DNA of 64,000 bases from DATLEX01 sp035525015 (GTDB lineage Bacteria > Acidobacteriota > Thermoanaerobaculia > Gp7-AA8): contig DATLFC010000074.1 in the NCBI GenBank assembly GCA_035525015.1, positions 4,948 to 68,947 on the forward strand, in the 5' to 3' direction. Positions 16,913 to 25,247 of this stretch are shown in pieces (the first letter of the stretch is position 1; every line of letters begins with the position of its first letter). Below the pieces are notes generated by a model. The model ran no database searches. It had not been told where the DNA came from and saw nothing but the letters and a program-made list of their open reading frames with translations. A program made the translations under genes and the position numbers.

Positions 16913-17248
16913 GTGAACGACTACATCGATGTGGCTGCACTCGGTGAGATCCCGCAGGGGCGGCCGGTGACGCGCATGGCCGGCGATCGCAGGATCGCGC
17001 TGTGCCGCACGGCCAGCGGCGTCCACGCGCTCGACAACACTTGTCCTCACCGCGGCGGGCCGCTGGGCGAGGGCGATCTCATCGGCGAGGAGCTGGTGTG
17101 CCCCTGGCATCTCTGGTCCTTCGACGTGAAGAGCGGGAACTGTCCCGGCTCGACCTCCGTCGGCGTGGCGGCACACGACGTGAAGGTCGAGGAAGGTCGC
17201 GTGCTGGTGCGGCTGGCGCCGCCGCGGCCGCTGCCGGAGCCAATGTGA
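16913..17248 (+). CDS. Rieske [2Fe-2S] protein (NirD/ferredoxin-like)
   Basis: A 111-residue single Rieske domain. Cluster ligands are CPH (Cys44, His46) and CPWH (Cys63, His66). It resembles soluble NirD or ring-hydroxylating ferredoxin subunits that pass single electrons. The GTG start gives the expected N-terminus. No oxygenase or nitrite reductase is adjacent, so its partner is unknown. The stop overlaps the GTG of the following hydrolase by 4 bases (GTGA). Confidence 0.88.
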   Translation: MNDYIDVAALGEIPQGRPVTRMAGDRRIALCRTASGVHALDNTCPHRGGPLGEGDLIGEELVCPWHLWSFDVKSGNCPGSTSVGVAAHDVKVEEGRVLVRLAPPRPLPEPM

Positions 17249-17892
17249 ATCCGAAAGCGCTGCGCCAGATCGATCTGTACGGCAAAGCCGGAAGGCTCGA
17301 AGCGCTCTATCGCGATCTCCAGGATCCGTCCGCGGTTGCGATCCTCTGCCACCCGCTCCCCACGCACGGCGGGACGCTGCACAACAAGGTGGTCTTCCGC
17401 GCGGCGCGCGGCCTGGAGAACGCCAACGTCGCAACGCTCCGCTTCAACTTCCGCGGCGTGGGAGCGAGCACCGGCACGTTCGACGGCGGGGAAGGAGAGC
17501 AGGACGATTTCCTCGCCGCGCTGGCCTGGCTGCGCAGGAGCCATCCGGACAAGAAAGTGTTTGCCGGCGGCTTCTCATTCGGAGCGTGGGTGGCGAGCCG
17601 GGCCGGTTGCGAGACGCCCGAGGTCAGCGCGCTCTTTCTGATCGGGACGCCGGTGAACAAGTACGACTTCGGCTATGTCCGCCACTGCGAAAAACCGATG
17701 CTGTTTCTGCACGGCACGCAGGACGAGCATGGGGACGTCGCGAAACTCGAGAAGCTGGTGCAGCAGGTGCGCAACTCCGAGAGCGTCATCGTGACGGGCG
17801 CCGACCACTTCTTCACCAAACAGCTCGAAGCGGTCGAGGAAACGATGCGCAGCTGGGCTACCGGCGTCCTCGAGTCATGGGGCCTCGTGTAG
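17245..17892 (+). CDS. Alpha/beta hydrolase (COG2945-type)
   Basis: A 215-residue hydrolase. The pattern CHPLPTHGGTLHNKVV near residue 30 and the nucleophile elbow GGFSFGAWV (GxSxG) near 105 match the small COG2945 hydrolases. An acid in LHGTQDEHG and a His in TGADHFF complete the triad. The substrate is unknown. The start is a GTG overlapping the Rieske stop (GTGA); upstream codons in this frame only shadow the Rieske gene. The 3' end overlaps the convergent gene by 18 bases. Confidence 0.87.
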   Translation: MNPKALRQIDLYGKAGRLEALYRDLQDPSAVAILCHPLPTHGGTLHNKVVFRAARGLENANVATLRFNFRGVGASTGTFDGGEGEQDDFLAALAWLRRSHPDKKVFAGGFSFGAWVASRAGCETPEVSALFLIGTPVNKYDFGYVRHCEKPMLFLHGTQDEHGDVAKLEKLVQQVRNSESVIVTGADHFFTKQLEAVEETMRSWATGVLESWGLV

Positions 17893-18648
17893 CTCGATTG
17901 CGCTCCGCAGGAAGGCCAGTCCCTGGATGGTCCTCGTTCCGTGCCAGGTGAAGAGATGGCCGGGGAACGGGCCGATGACGCGCGCAGCCGTCGCTTCGCG
18001 CACCTCGCCGGCGTCGGCCTGCCGGAACTCGTAGGGCTCGTCGGGCAGGAAGATGATCTCCGGCTCCAGAGATGCCATGCAATCGAGCTCCATCTGCGGA
18101 TAACGATCGCGGAGGCCGAGGACGTTTTCGCCTCCCGCGCTTTCGACCAGGGAAGAGACGTACGTGTCGCCGCCGCACCACATCCACGGTTTCTTCCAGA
18201 TGGCACAGGCGAACGTGAATCGCCGCCGCGGCATCAGACTGCGCTCGCGATCGAGCTCCCCGATCACCTCCCGCGCGCGGTCCGGGCGCCCGTGGATGCC
18301 GCCGAGCGTGGCGATCAGCTCCGCCACTCCCTGCACGCTTTTCGGCTCGGTGACGAAAACGGGGGCGAACTGCTCGATCTGCTCTGCGTGCCTGCGGAGG
18401 TTCTCTTCAAGATTCATGTGAACGAGATCGGGCTGGAGGGCGCGGACCGCGTCGACATCGGGATTCTTCGTCCCGCCGACGCGCGTACACGAGATGGATG
18501 ACGGATGAATGCACCACTCCGTCGCGCCGACGACAGCGGCCCCGGCGCCGAGATCGAACAGCGTCTCGGTCAGCGACGGTACCAGAGAGACGACGCGCCG
18601 CGGAACGGCGTCGAAACGAAACTCGCGGCCGCGTGCATCGGTGATCAC
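17875..18648 (-). CDS. Helical-backbone metal/cobalamin-binding protein without signal peptide
   Basis: A 257-residue protein of the BtuF/TroA-like fold: RVVSLVPSLTETLFDLG at the N-terminus, VGGTKNPDVDAVRALQPDLV, and a C-terminal HLFTWHGTRTIQG. It resembles periplasmic vitamin B12-binding proteins but starts directly with MITDARGREF, with no signal peptide, so it is predicted cytoplasmic. No BtuCD transporter is nearby. The GTG start has TAGAAT 8 bases upstream. It might bind a cofactor inside the cell or be a repurposed receptor. Confidence 0.82.
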   Translation of the reverse strand: MITDARGREFRFDAVPRRVVSLVPSLTETLFDLGAGAAVVGATEWCIHPSSISCTRVGGTKNPDVDAVRALQPDLVHMNLEENLRRHAEQIEQFAPVFVTEPKSVQGVAELIATLGGIHGRPDRAREVIGELDRERSLMPRRRFTFACAIWKKPWMWCGGDTYVSSLVESAGGENVLGLRDRYPQMELDCMASLEPEIIFLPDEPYEFRQADAGEVREATAARVIGPFPGHLFTWHGTRTIQGLAFLRSAIELHEAP

Positions 18649-18656
18649 GTCGGGCG

Positions 18657-18662
18657 ATTCTA
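18657..18662 (-). promoter_or_regulatory. Putative -10 hexamer (TAGAAT) of the cobalamin-binding-like gene
   Basis: TAGAAT lies 8 bases upstream of the GTG at 18648 with no Shine-Dalgarno, inside the 18-base gap after the permease gene. Confidence 0.45.
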
Positions 18663-18666
18663 CCGG

Positions 18667-19506
18667 TCAGCTGATCTGTTTCCGGTACTTCGGATCGAGC
18701 GCATCGATCAGGCCGTCGCCGAGGAAGTTCAGGCCCATGACGGCCAGCATGATGGCGATGCCGGGGAAGACGGCCAGGTGATTGGCCAGACCGAGGTAGC
18801 GGCGGCCGGCCGTGAGCATCGCCCCCCACGACGGGGTGGGAGGCTGTACGCCGAGACCGAGGAAGGAGAGGGCTGCCTCGGAGAGGATGGCGCCGGCGAG
18901 ACCGAGGGTGGCCATCACGATCACCGGATTGATCACATTCGGCAGGACGTGGCGGATGATGACGCGCGGCGAGCGTGCGCCGAGCGCCTTTGCCGCCGTG
19001 ACGAACTCCATCTCCCGGACCTTGAGCACCTGGCCTCGGACGAGGCGGGCGTATCCCACCCAACCGATTGTCGCCAGCGCCAGGATGACGTTGTTGAGAC
19101 TTGGCCCCAGCACCGCCACGAGCGCGATGGCCAGAAGGATCCCCGGAAACGCCAGCAGGATGTCGCAGATTCGCATCACCAGGACGTCGATCGCGCCGCC
19201 GAAATAGCCGGAGATCGCGCCGAGCGTGACGCCGATCAGCGAGGCGATGATCACGACGCTGAATCCGACGCGCAGCGATACGCGCGAGCCCCAGACGATG
19301 CGCGAGAACACGTCGCGGCCGAGATCATCGAGTCCGAGCAGGTGTTCATCCGACGGGGCCTCCAGACGCCGGGCCGTGTCCTGTGCGAACGGGTCGGCAG
19401 GGGCGATCAGCGGCGCGGCGAGCGCCACGACCACCAGCGTCACCGTCAGGACCAGCCCGGAGGTGAACGCGAAGTTTCGCATCAGTTGTTTCAGCGTCTT
19501 CTTCAT
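18667..19506 (-). CDS. ABC transporter permease, DppC/OppC type
   Basis: A 279-residue inner-membrane permease with a long N-terminal span, LLGLDDLGRDVFSRIVWGSRVSL and the cytoplasmic EAA loop (AKALGARSPRVIIRHVLPNVINP), all typical of OppC/DppC. With the adjacent OppB-type protein it would form the channel of a peptide or nickel importer. No ATPase or substrate-binding protein gene is present in the window, so these must be elsewhere. The ATG overlaps the stop of the OppB-like gene by 4 bases. Confidence 0.93.
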   Translation of the reverse strand: MKKTLKQLMRNFAFTSGLVLTVTLVVVALAAPLIAPADPFAQDTARRLEAPSDEHLLGLDDLGRDVFSRIVWGSRVSLRVGFSVVIIASLIGVTLGAISGYFGGAIDVLVMRICDILLAFPGILLAIALVAVLGPSLNNVILALATIGWVGYARLVRGQVLKVREMEFVTAAKALGARSPRVIIRHVLPNVINPVIVMATLGLAGAILSEAALSFLGLGVQPPTPSWGAMLTAGRRYLGLANHLAVFPGIAIMLAVMGLNFLGDGLIDALDPKYRKQIS

Positions 19507-20426
19507 TCCAGCTTGATCCTCGGGTCCGCGACTCCGTAGAGGAGATCGCTGATGAAGTTCACCAGGATGTAGGTCAGGGCGATGACGAGAATCGAGGCCT
19601 GCACCTGCGGGTAATCGCGCGAGCTGATCGACTGGATCAGCAGACGTCCCAGCCCCGGCCAGGAAAAGATCTGCTCGGTGATGATCGCGCCGGTCAGGAG
19701 CGAGCCGAACTGCAGCGCCAGCACCGTGATCACCGGAATGAGCGCATTCTTCAAGGCGTGGGTGAAGATCGCCTTCATCTTCCCGACGCCTTTGGCCATG
19801 GCGGTCGTCACGTAGAGCTGCCCCAGTTCCTCCGCCAGGCTCACACGGATCATGCGCGTCAGGATCGCGGCGAGCGACAGTCCCATCGTCAAGGACGGGA
19901 GAACAAGCGATCGCAGACCTTCTTCACGACCCGATACCGGGAACCACGGCAGATTGATGGCGAAGGCGATGATCAGCAGCGGTCCGAACCAGAAGCTCGG
20001 CATGGATACGCCGATCAGAGCGAAGAACCGGGCTACGTTGTCGATCCACGAGTTGCGGTAGATCGCCGAGACGATGCCAAGGGGGAAGGCCACCAGCAGC
20101 GCGACGAACATCGATCCGAACGCCAGCTGCATCGTGGCCGGATACCGGAGCCGGATCTCCTCTGCCACGCTCTCTCCGGTGCGGAACGAAGTGCCGAGGT
20201 CGCCACGGGCCAGGTTCCTCAGGTAAGTGACGTACTGCTGCCACAGCGGCTGATCGAGTCCGAGGGCCTTGCGCACGTTCTCGATGTCCTGCGGGCGCGC
20301 CCCCTCGCCGGCGATCTGCACGGCCGGATCGCCGGGGATGAGATGGATGAGCGCGAAGATGAGCGTGAGGATCCCGAGCGTAATCGGGATCATCTGCAGC
20401 AGGCGCCGGATGATGTACTGCGTCAT
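19503..20426 (-). CDS. ABC transporter permease, DppB/OppB type
   Basis: A 307-residue permease with six predicted spans and the OppB hallmarks IIRRLLQMIPITLGI at the N-terminus, FALIHLIPGDPA, LGLDQPLWQQY and RMIRVSLAEEL. The EAA-like loop is TAMAKGVGKMKAIFTHALKNALIPVI. It is coupled to the OppC-like gene by ATGA. The upstream neighbour is PmbA, 38 bases away on the same strand, so the permeases may be read from the tldD-pmbA promoter. Confidence 0.93.
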   Translation of the reverse strand: MTQYIIRRLLQMIPITLGILTLIFALIHLIPGDPAVQIAGEGARPQDIENVRKALGLDQPLWQQYVTYLRNLARGDLGTSFRTGESVAEEIRLRYPATMQLAFGSMFVALLVAFPLGIVSAIYRNSWIDNVARFFALIGVSMPSFWFGPLLIIAFAINLPWFPVSGREEGLRSLVLPSLTMGLSLAAILTRMIRVSLAEELGQLYVTTAMAKGVGKMKAIFTHALKNALIPVITVLALQFGSLLTGAIITEQIFSWPGLGRLLIQSISSRDYPQVQASILVIALTYILVNFISDLLYGVADPRIKLE

Positions 20427-20464
20427 GGGGCGGAACCGAGCCGGTGCAAACTCCGTGTCACTCT

Positions 20465-21811
20465 TCAGCCGGCCGTGAAGTTCCAGCCGCGGATTCGCAC
20501 CGTGGGAGCCATCGTTCCGCCGAAAGCGTTGTACCAGGTGCCGATGGCGCGCCGCTCACGAGTCAGACCATCGACCTGTGCGAACGCCTCGACGATCGAC
20601 TGCGTCCAGCGGAGATTCGGGAGGCGGGCAGTCACTCTCCCGTCGCGGATGAGGAATGTCCCGTCGCGCGTCGTTCCCGTCATCAGCGCGCTTTTCGGCT
20701 CGAGGAGCCCGTTCACGTAATTGAAGCGAGTGACCCAGATGCCGCGCTCGGTCGAGCGGATGAGCTCCTCACGCGTGGCACCCCCCGGGTCGACGGTCAG
20801 ATGAAACGCTGCGCCATGCTCGGGTGACCCGAGATGCCAGGCGTTGCCGGTGGCGGGGATTCCGAGTCGGTCCGACCACGCTTTGTCGACCACCGGCGTC
20901 CGGATGACGCCGCGCTCGATCAGCGGAATGCGCCGCTTCGGAATCCCCTCGAGGTCGAACGGGAAAGGCATGAACGCCGGATCGGCGGCGTCATCGGCGA
21001 TGGTCAGCGACTCCGACAGCTTGCGGATGCCGAGATTTCCGACGAAGAACGAGGAGCCGTCTTCGTAAGACTGGCCACAGAACGTGATCATGTTCATCCA
21101 GTCGAGCACTTCCGCGATCGCGGCCGGCTCGAGAATCACGTCATACCGCCCCGGCTGGAATGCCTCCTGCGAGCCTGAGAGCATCGTCGCCTTCCCGGAG
21201 GCCTCTTCCCCCAGCTCCTCGATCCGGATGGCCGCGGCGCTGCGGGCGCAGCGGCTGGCGTATCCCGATGTGTTGCCGTGCAGGGCGATGACCGTCGCGT
21301 CGGCCAGCGTCGCGCGGCAGAAACGACGGACACCGCTCGTGTTGCCACAGGCGACGGCGACGGCGGCGGTGCTGTACGAGCCGGCGAACCGGATCGAAGA
21401 CCCGGCGCCGCGATCGAACATCGCCCGCAGCTCGCGCGCTTTGCCGGCCGGCGGCAGCGCAGCCGTGGTCTCGTCGAACGTCGGCAGATCGGGTGCGGCC
21501 TCCGTGCCGCCGTAAAGCCCCTGGAAGCGTGGAAGGGGCCGAGCGTGCCTGGCCGCCTCTCTCGCCAGTGCCGCCGTGCGGCCGATCTCGTCATCATCGA
21601 AGGACGTCGTCGACGCCACTCCCATCGCTCCGTTCACTACGACCCGCAGCGACAGCTCCGCGGCGATCTCGGACATGTTCTGATGAACGTTCGAGTCGGC
21701 GAAGCGGCTGATGTTCCGGTCGGTGGCGATGACGGCGGCATCGGCCTCGTCGGCCTCCGCCGCGCCGAGGGCGCGCTGCAGGATCTCGAGCGCCCTCGAC
21801 TCGCTCAGCAT
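20465..21811 (-). CDS. pmbA: TldE/PmbA-like subunit of TldD/E metalloprotease
   Basis: A 448-residue member of the TldD/PmbA family. The N-terminal half has the characteristic long strand/helix pattern (VIATDRNISRFADSNVHQNM, LSLRVVVNGAMGVASTTSFDDD) and the C-terminal half the beta-sandwich ending FNYVNGLLEPKSALMTGTTRDG. TldE/PmbA lacks zinc ligands and forms a heterodimer with TldD that degrades unfolded or leader peptides. The start at 21811 overlaps the tldD stop by one base (TGATG); codons upstream shadow tldD. Confidence 0.92.
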   Translation of the reverse strand: MLSESRALEILQRALGAAEADEADAAVIATDRNISRFADSNVHQNMSEIAAELSLRVVVNGAMGVASTTSFDDDEIGRTAALAREAARHARPLPRFQGLYGGTEAAPDLPTFDETTAALPPAGKARELRAMFDRGAGSSIRFAGSYSTAAVAVACGNTSGVRRFCRATLADATVIALHGNTSGYASRCARSAAAIRIEELGEEASGKATMLSGSQEAFQPGRYDVILEPAAIAEVLDWMNMITFCGQSYEDGSSFFVGNLGIRKLSESLTIADDAADPAFMPFPFDLEGIPKRRIPLIERGVIRTPVVDKAWSDRLGIPATGNAWHLGSPEHGAAFHLTVDPGGATREELIRSTERGIWVTRFNYVNGLLEPKSALMTGTTRDGTFLIRDGRVTARLPNLRWTQSIVEAFAQVDGLTRERRAIGTWYNAFGGTMAPTVRIRGWNFTAG

Positions 21812-23253
21812 CACGCCATTTCTACTCCGCGAAACCGCGCCGCCGGTGCGCCGTGCGCCACGCGCATCGTCTGCATGGGGTCGCCCTTGCCACAGTTCGG
21901 AAGTCCCCATACCTGCCAGCTGGCGGCATCGGCGACGGCGTCGCAGGCCCGCCAGAAGTCGGGGGTCGTGCCGGTGTAAACCGGATTCTTCAGGAGTCTG
22001 CCGATGCGGCCGTTCTCGATCTCCCAGGCGATCTCACAGCCGAACTGAAAGTTGAGCCGGACATCGTCGATCGACCACGACCTGTTCGTGTCGATGAGGA
22101 TGCCGCGAGGCGTGTCGGCGATGATGTCGGCCAGCGGCGTCGCTCCAGGCTCGAGATTGATGTTCGTCATCCGGATGATCGGGATTCTGGCCGCGCTCTC
22201 GGCGCGCACCGTCCCGTTGGAGCGCCGTCCGATGACCGGCGCGGTGTCGCGGCCGGTGAGATAGGCGACGAAGATCCCGTTCTCCACCAGATGAAAGCGC
22301 TGCGCCGGGACTCCGTCGTCATCGAAGGCAAACGAGCCGATCGCTCCCGGCACGGTGGCGTCGGCGACGATGTTCACCAGGTCCGAGCCGTAGCGGAAGG
22401 TTCCGAGCATGGGCGGCTGCAGAAACGACCCGCCGGCAAGCGAGATCTCCAGCCCCATGGCCCGGTCGAGCTCGGTTGGATGCCCGCACGATTCATGGAC
22501 CTGCAGCGCCAGCTGTGACGATCCGATGATCAGGTCGCACCGTCCCGCCGGCGCTTTCGGCGCCTCGAGCAGCGCCAGCACCTCATCGCGGATCTGCAGC
22601 CCTTTGGCGGGGAGGTCGAGGCCTTCGATGAACTCCCACCCCGCCGCCTGGTAGTCGCCGCCGAATGGATTCGGATAGGTGCGGCGCTGGAAATCGCCGT
22701 TCGCGATCGCCACGGCGTCGATGCCCCCGCCCATCTGCGTCGTGGTCTGCTCGAGAAAGCTGCCCGCGGTCGATGCGAAAGCTTTTTCCTGCCGGTAGCA
22801 GGAGATCTCGCCCGAGACCTGGTGAATGCGGCGGTCGCCTCGCATCGGCTCGGTCGCCTCGAGCAGGCGGTCGATCTTTCTGTCGAGCGGGATCGACCAG
22901 GGGTCGATGGCAAAGGAAGACGACCATGAACCGACGTGCGGCTCGATCTCGCTCAGCGTCACCTTCGCCGTCGAGGCGATGTTGCTGGCGGCCGCAACGT
23001 CGAGGGCGCGCCGGGCTGTCGCCCGCAGCGACTCCTCCGATGTGTCGGCGCTGGCGGCGAATCCCCAGCCATCGCCCACGAGCACGCGCACTCCGACCGC
23101 CCGGTCGACCGTCGAGGCCAGGTGATCGATCTCGCCGTTGCGGACCTTGATGTGCTGCTGCAGCGTTCGCGTATACCGTACGTCCGCGTAGCGGAGCGAG
23201 CGCGCAGGCAGCGATGAGAGAACCTCGGCGAGCTGGTCTCGCCCCGGAGTCAT
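21811..23253 (-). CDS. tldD: TldD zinc metalloprotease subunit
   Basis: A 480-residue protein. The HExxxH zinc motif (HESCGH) lies at residues 253-258, followed by PTELDRA, the TldD signature. The C-terminal Cys/His segment (LPNCGKGDPMQ) is also typical. With PmbA it forms the cytoplasmic peptide-trimming protease known from microcin and PQQ-type maturation. The ATG at 23253 is chosen: TATAAT lies 10 bases before it, while an in-frame TTG at 23274 has no support. It is divergent from the phosphodiester glycosidase-like gene. Confidence 0.93.
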   Translation of the reverse strand: MTPGRDQLAEVLSSLPARSLRYADVRYTRTLQQHIKVRNGEIDHLASTVDRAVGVRVLVGDGWGFAASADTSEESLRATARRALDVAAASNIASTAKVTLSEIEPHVGSWSSSFAIDPWSIPLDRKIDRLLEATEPMRGDRRIHQVSGEISCYRQEKAFASTAGSFLEQTTTQMGGGIDAVAIANGDFQRRTYPNPFGGDYQAAGWEFIEGLDLPAKGLQIRDEVLALLEAPKAPAGRCDLIIGSSQLALQVHESCGHPTELDRAMGLEISLAGGSFLQPPMLGTFRYGSDLVNIVADATVPGAIGSFAFDDDGVPAQRFHLVENGIFVAYLTGRDTAPVIGRRSNGTVRAESAARIPIIRMTNINLEPGATPLADIIADTPRGILIDTNRSWSIDDVRLNFQFGCEIAWEIENGRIGRLLKNPVYTGTTPDFWRACDAVADAASWQVWGLPNCGKGDPMQTMRVAHGAPAARFRGVEMA

Positions 23254-23263
23254 GCGGTGCGGA

Positions 23264-23269
23264 ATTATA
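23264..23269 (-). promoter_or_regulatory. -10 hexamer (TATAAT) of tldD
   Basis: A perfect TATAAT lies 10 bases before the tldD ATG with no Shine-Dalgarno in between, the clearest leaderless-type promoter in the window. Confidence 0.55.
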
Positions 23270-23296
23270 GACAACGCACAGACGGAACGCAGTTTG

Positions 23297-23302
23297 TAAT
23301 GT
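23297..23302 (+). promoter_or_regulatory. Putative -10 hexamer (TAATGT) of the glycosidase-like gene
   Basis: TAATGT ends 8 bases before the ATG at 23311 and there is no Shine-Dalgarno. It faces the tldD promoter in a 57-base divergent region. Confidence 0.33.
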
Positions 23303-23310
23303 CCGGCGGC

Positions 23311-24108
23311 ATGAAACGCTCCGTTGCCCAGCTCCTTTTCATCCTGGCCGCCGCCGTTCCCGCGTCCGCCTCATGGACCGACGTCGCCGCAGGCGTGGCC
23401 TATCGCCGCTTTGTTTCGGAAGGGCGCGACATTCACGCGGCCCGGATCGATCTGCGGCGCGTGGACATCCTCACCACGCCGGAAGCCGATCGCGGTCTCG
23501 TCGTCAGCGAATTCGCGGAGCGCCGCGGAACCGTCGTGGCGGTCAATGCCGATTTCTTCGATCGCGATCGGAACCCGGTCGGGTTGTCGGTCGGACCATG
23601 CGGACCGTGGGAGGGCACGGCCGACAACGAGCGGCAGGCGGTCGTTGCCTTCGGCGACGATCGCGTCGAGATCTATCCGGAAAAGGAGCTCACGCCGCCG
23701 GAACCGTGGATGCGCGGAGCCGTTTCGGGATATCCCGTCCTCGTGCGAGGCTGCCGGGCCCGGACCTCGTCCGAGCTGCCGGGGGGTGACCTCTTCACCC
23801 GTTCTCCCCATCCGCGCACGGCGGTCGGCTTCTCGCGAGATGGAAACACGATGTACCTGGTGGTCGCGGACGGGCGGCGGACGGAGGTTCCCGGCCTCAC
23901 TCTCCCGGAGCTGGCCTCATGGATGCGGCGGACGCTGAAGGTGTGCTCGGCCCTGAATCTCGACGGGGGAGGATCGAGCGCGATGTGGGTCGGCGGACGG
24001 ATCGTCAATCGGCCCAGCGACGGATTGGAACGGCCCGTGGCCAACCATCTCGGCGTCGTGACCGCCGGAAGCACTGCCGTCGATTGCGATCAGCCCGGCC
24101 CGAAGTAA
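23311..24108 (+). CDS. Exported phosphodiester glycosidase (NAGPA / DUF2233) family protein
   Basis: A 265-residue protein with a signal peptide (MKRSVAQLLFILAAAVPASA). The NAGPA-like core shows VNADFFDRDRNP, GYPVLVRGC, RTAVGFSRDG and the C-terminal ALNLDGGGSSAMWV, the family's conserved Asp/Gly-rich motif. The human relative removes GlcNAc from a phosphodiester-linked mannose, and bacterial members are thought to act on cell-wall or exopolysaccharide phosphodiesters. Its presence fits the surface-glycan theme of the region. The 3' end overlaps convergent queD by 19 bases. Confidence 0.88.
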   Translation: MKRSVAQLLFILAAAVPASASWTDVAAGVAYRRFVSEGRDIHAARIDLRRVDILTTPEADRGLVVSEFAERRGTVVAVNADFFDRDRNPVGLSVGPCGPWEGTADNERQAVVAFGDDRVEIYPEKELTPPEPWMRGAVSGYPVLVRGCRARTSSELPGGDLFTRSPHPRTAVGFSRDGNTMYLVVADGRRTEVPGLTLPELASWMRRTLKVCSALNLDGGGSSAMWVGGRIVNRPSDGLERPVANHLGVVTAGSTAVDCDQPGPK

Positions 24109-24461
24109 TGGCAGCGGGACGTGCAGGTCTCCTCAATCGTGACCCTGTGCAGTCCGGGAAGCGACGGCGCGAGACGGTCCCAGATCCAGATGGCCAGGAT
24201 CTCCGAGGTCGGATTCTGGAGGCCGTCGATCTCGTTGAGGAAGTAGTGGTCGAGTCTGGCCAGGAGCGGGTCGACAACCCGTTTCAGGTCGGCGAAATCC
24301 ATCACCCACCCGCTGCGCTCTCCCACCTGGCCGCGCACAGCGACCTCGCCGCGGAACGAGTGACCATGGATGCGGCGGCACTTGTGTCCTTCTGCTACAT
24401 TCGGCAGGTAGTGAGCGGCTTCGAACCGGAAGTCCTTTACGAGCTCGACCGGGCCTGGCAT
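24090..24461 (-). CDS. queD: 6-carboxy-5,6,7,8-tetrahydropterin synthase
   Basis: A 123-residue PTPS-family enzyme that makes 6-carboxytetrahydropterin for queuosine. Zinc ligands are His17, His32 and His34, the catalytic Cys is Cys28 in GHKCRRIHGHSF, and DFADLK plus LDHYFLNE are present. The C-terminal PTSEILA and Glu of the active site are intact. The other queuosine genes are not nearby, apart from a possible QueG fragment at the window edge. The start at 24461 has TAGAAT 8 bases upstream; the frame remains open far upstream only as a shadow. Confidence 0.94.
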   Translation of the reverse strand: MPGPVELVKDFRFEAAHYLPNVAEGHKCRRIHGHSFRGEVAVRGQVGERSGWVMDFADLKRVVDPLLARLDHYFLNEIDGLQNPTSEILAIWIWDRLAPSLPGLHRVTIEETCTSRCHYFGPG

Positions 24462-24469
24462 GCCCGGCG

Positions 24470-24475
24470 ATTCTA
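24470..24475 (-). promoter_or_regulatory. -10 hexamer (TAGAAT) of queD
   Basis: TAGAAT lies 8 bases before the queD ATG and no Shine-Dalgarno is present; same hexamer and spacing as the gene at 18648. Confidence 0.45.
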
Positions 24476-24524
24476 TCCGCCGCCGTTTGCACTGGTAGAC
24501 CTTTTGCTCTGATGAGGCTCTGTT

Positions 24525-24944
24525 ATGAGCAACTACACAGCCACCGACCCGGGCCGGTCCCTTGGAACCATCATCAAGGAGCTGACCGCAGACTTCTCGA
24601 CGCTGTTCCGAAGCGAGGTCGCGCTTCTGAAGCTCGAGATCAAAGACATGTTCGCCAAACTCGGGACCGGGGGAGCCATGATGGCAGGGGCGGTGTTCCT
24701 CTCCATCTTCGGCGTGGCGTTCCTGTTCGTGACCGTCACCCTCGCGCTCGTCGCCCTCGGTGTGCCGGCATGGGTCTCGTCGCTGATCGTGACGATCGTC
24801 CTCTTCGCCGGCGCGGGTGCCCTGGCCATGCTGGGCAAGAAGAAGATCGCGGCCGTGCAGTTCGTTCCCAGCGGCTCGGTCGAGCACATCCGGGACGACA
24901 TCGAGTCCATCAAGTCCGATATCGAGCGTGTGAGGAGCCGCTGA
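24525..24944 (+). CDS. Phage-holin-superfamily-like (DUF1469) membrane protein
   Basis: A 139-residue protein. An N-terminal amphipathic helix (GTIIKELTADFSTLFRSEVALLKLEI) precedes two adjacent transmembrane spans (about 50-75 and 80-105) and a charged C-terminal helix. This layout is that of the DUF1469/holin-X superfamily, found in many non-phage genomes and often paired with a small DUF3618-like partner, as here. Function is unknown. GAGG lies 7 bases before the ATG. The next gene begins one base after its stop. Confidence 0.8.
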   Translation: MSNYTATDPGRSLGTIIKELTADFSTLFRSEVALLKLEIKDMFAKLGTGGAMMAGAVFLSIFGVAFLFVTVTLALVALGVPAWVSSLIVTIVLFAGAGALAMLGKKKIAAVQFVPSGSVEHIRDDIESIKSDIERVRSR

Positions 24945-24945
24945 C

Positions 24946-25242
24946 ATGGCCGACACCGAGCATCAGAAAGTTCACATCGAGCGCGCCATCGAGCGCGCGC
25001 GTGAGGGCGTGAGTGAGCGCATCGACGAGCTCGATCACAAACTCCGCTCCTCCTTCAACCTCGGCGCCACCGTCAGTGAGCACGCGCCGCAGATGATGGC
25101 CGGCGGCGCCGCCCTCGGCTTCCTGGTCGGTTTCGGCTTCCCGAAGCTCTTCAGGAAGCTGCTGAAGGTCGGCGTCCCGGTGGCGCTCGTATCGCTGGCC
25201 GTGATGAAGGCGCGGAACGGCTCCGGCGACGATCTTTCATAA
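24946..25242 (+). CDS. Small membrane protein, partner of the DUF1469 protein
   Basis: A 98-residue protein with a long charged N-terminal helix (ERAIERAREGVSERIDELDHKL) and two short hydrophobic spans (MMAGGAALGFLVGFGF and VPVALVSLAVM). The layout recalls DUF3618 proteins that occur next to holin-X/DUF1469 genes. Function unknown; possibly envelope-stress related by analogy. It is translated directly after the preceding gene and ends 5 bases from convergent dprA. Confidence 0.7.
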   Translation: MADTEHQKVHIERAIERAREGVSERIDELDHKLRSSFNLGATVSEHAPQMMAGGAALGFLVGFGFPKLFRKLLKVGVPVALVSLAVMKARNGSGDDLS

Positions 25243-25247
25243 CGACC

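Noticed and set aside
24525..24944. Holin-like protein as a prophage marker
   Set aside because: No lysin or phage genes are near; the DUF1469 group is common outside phages.
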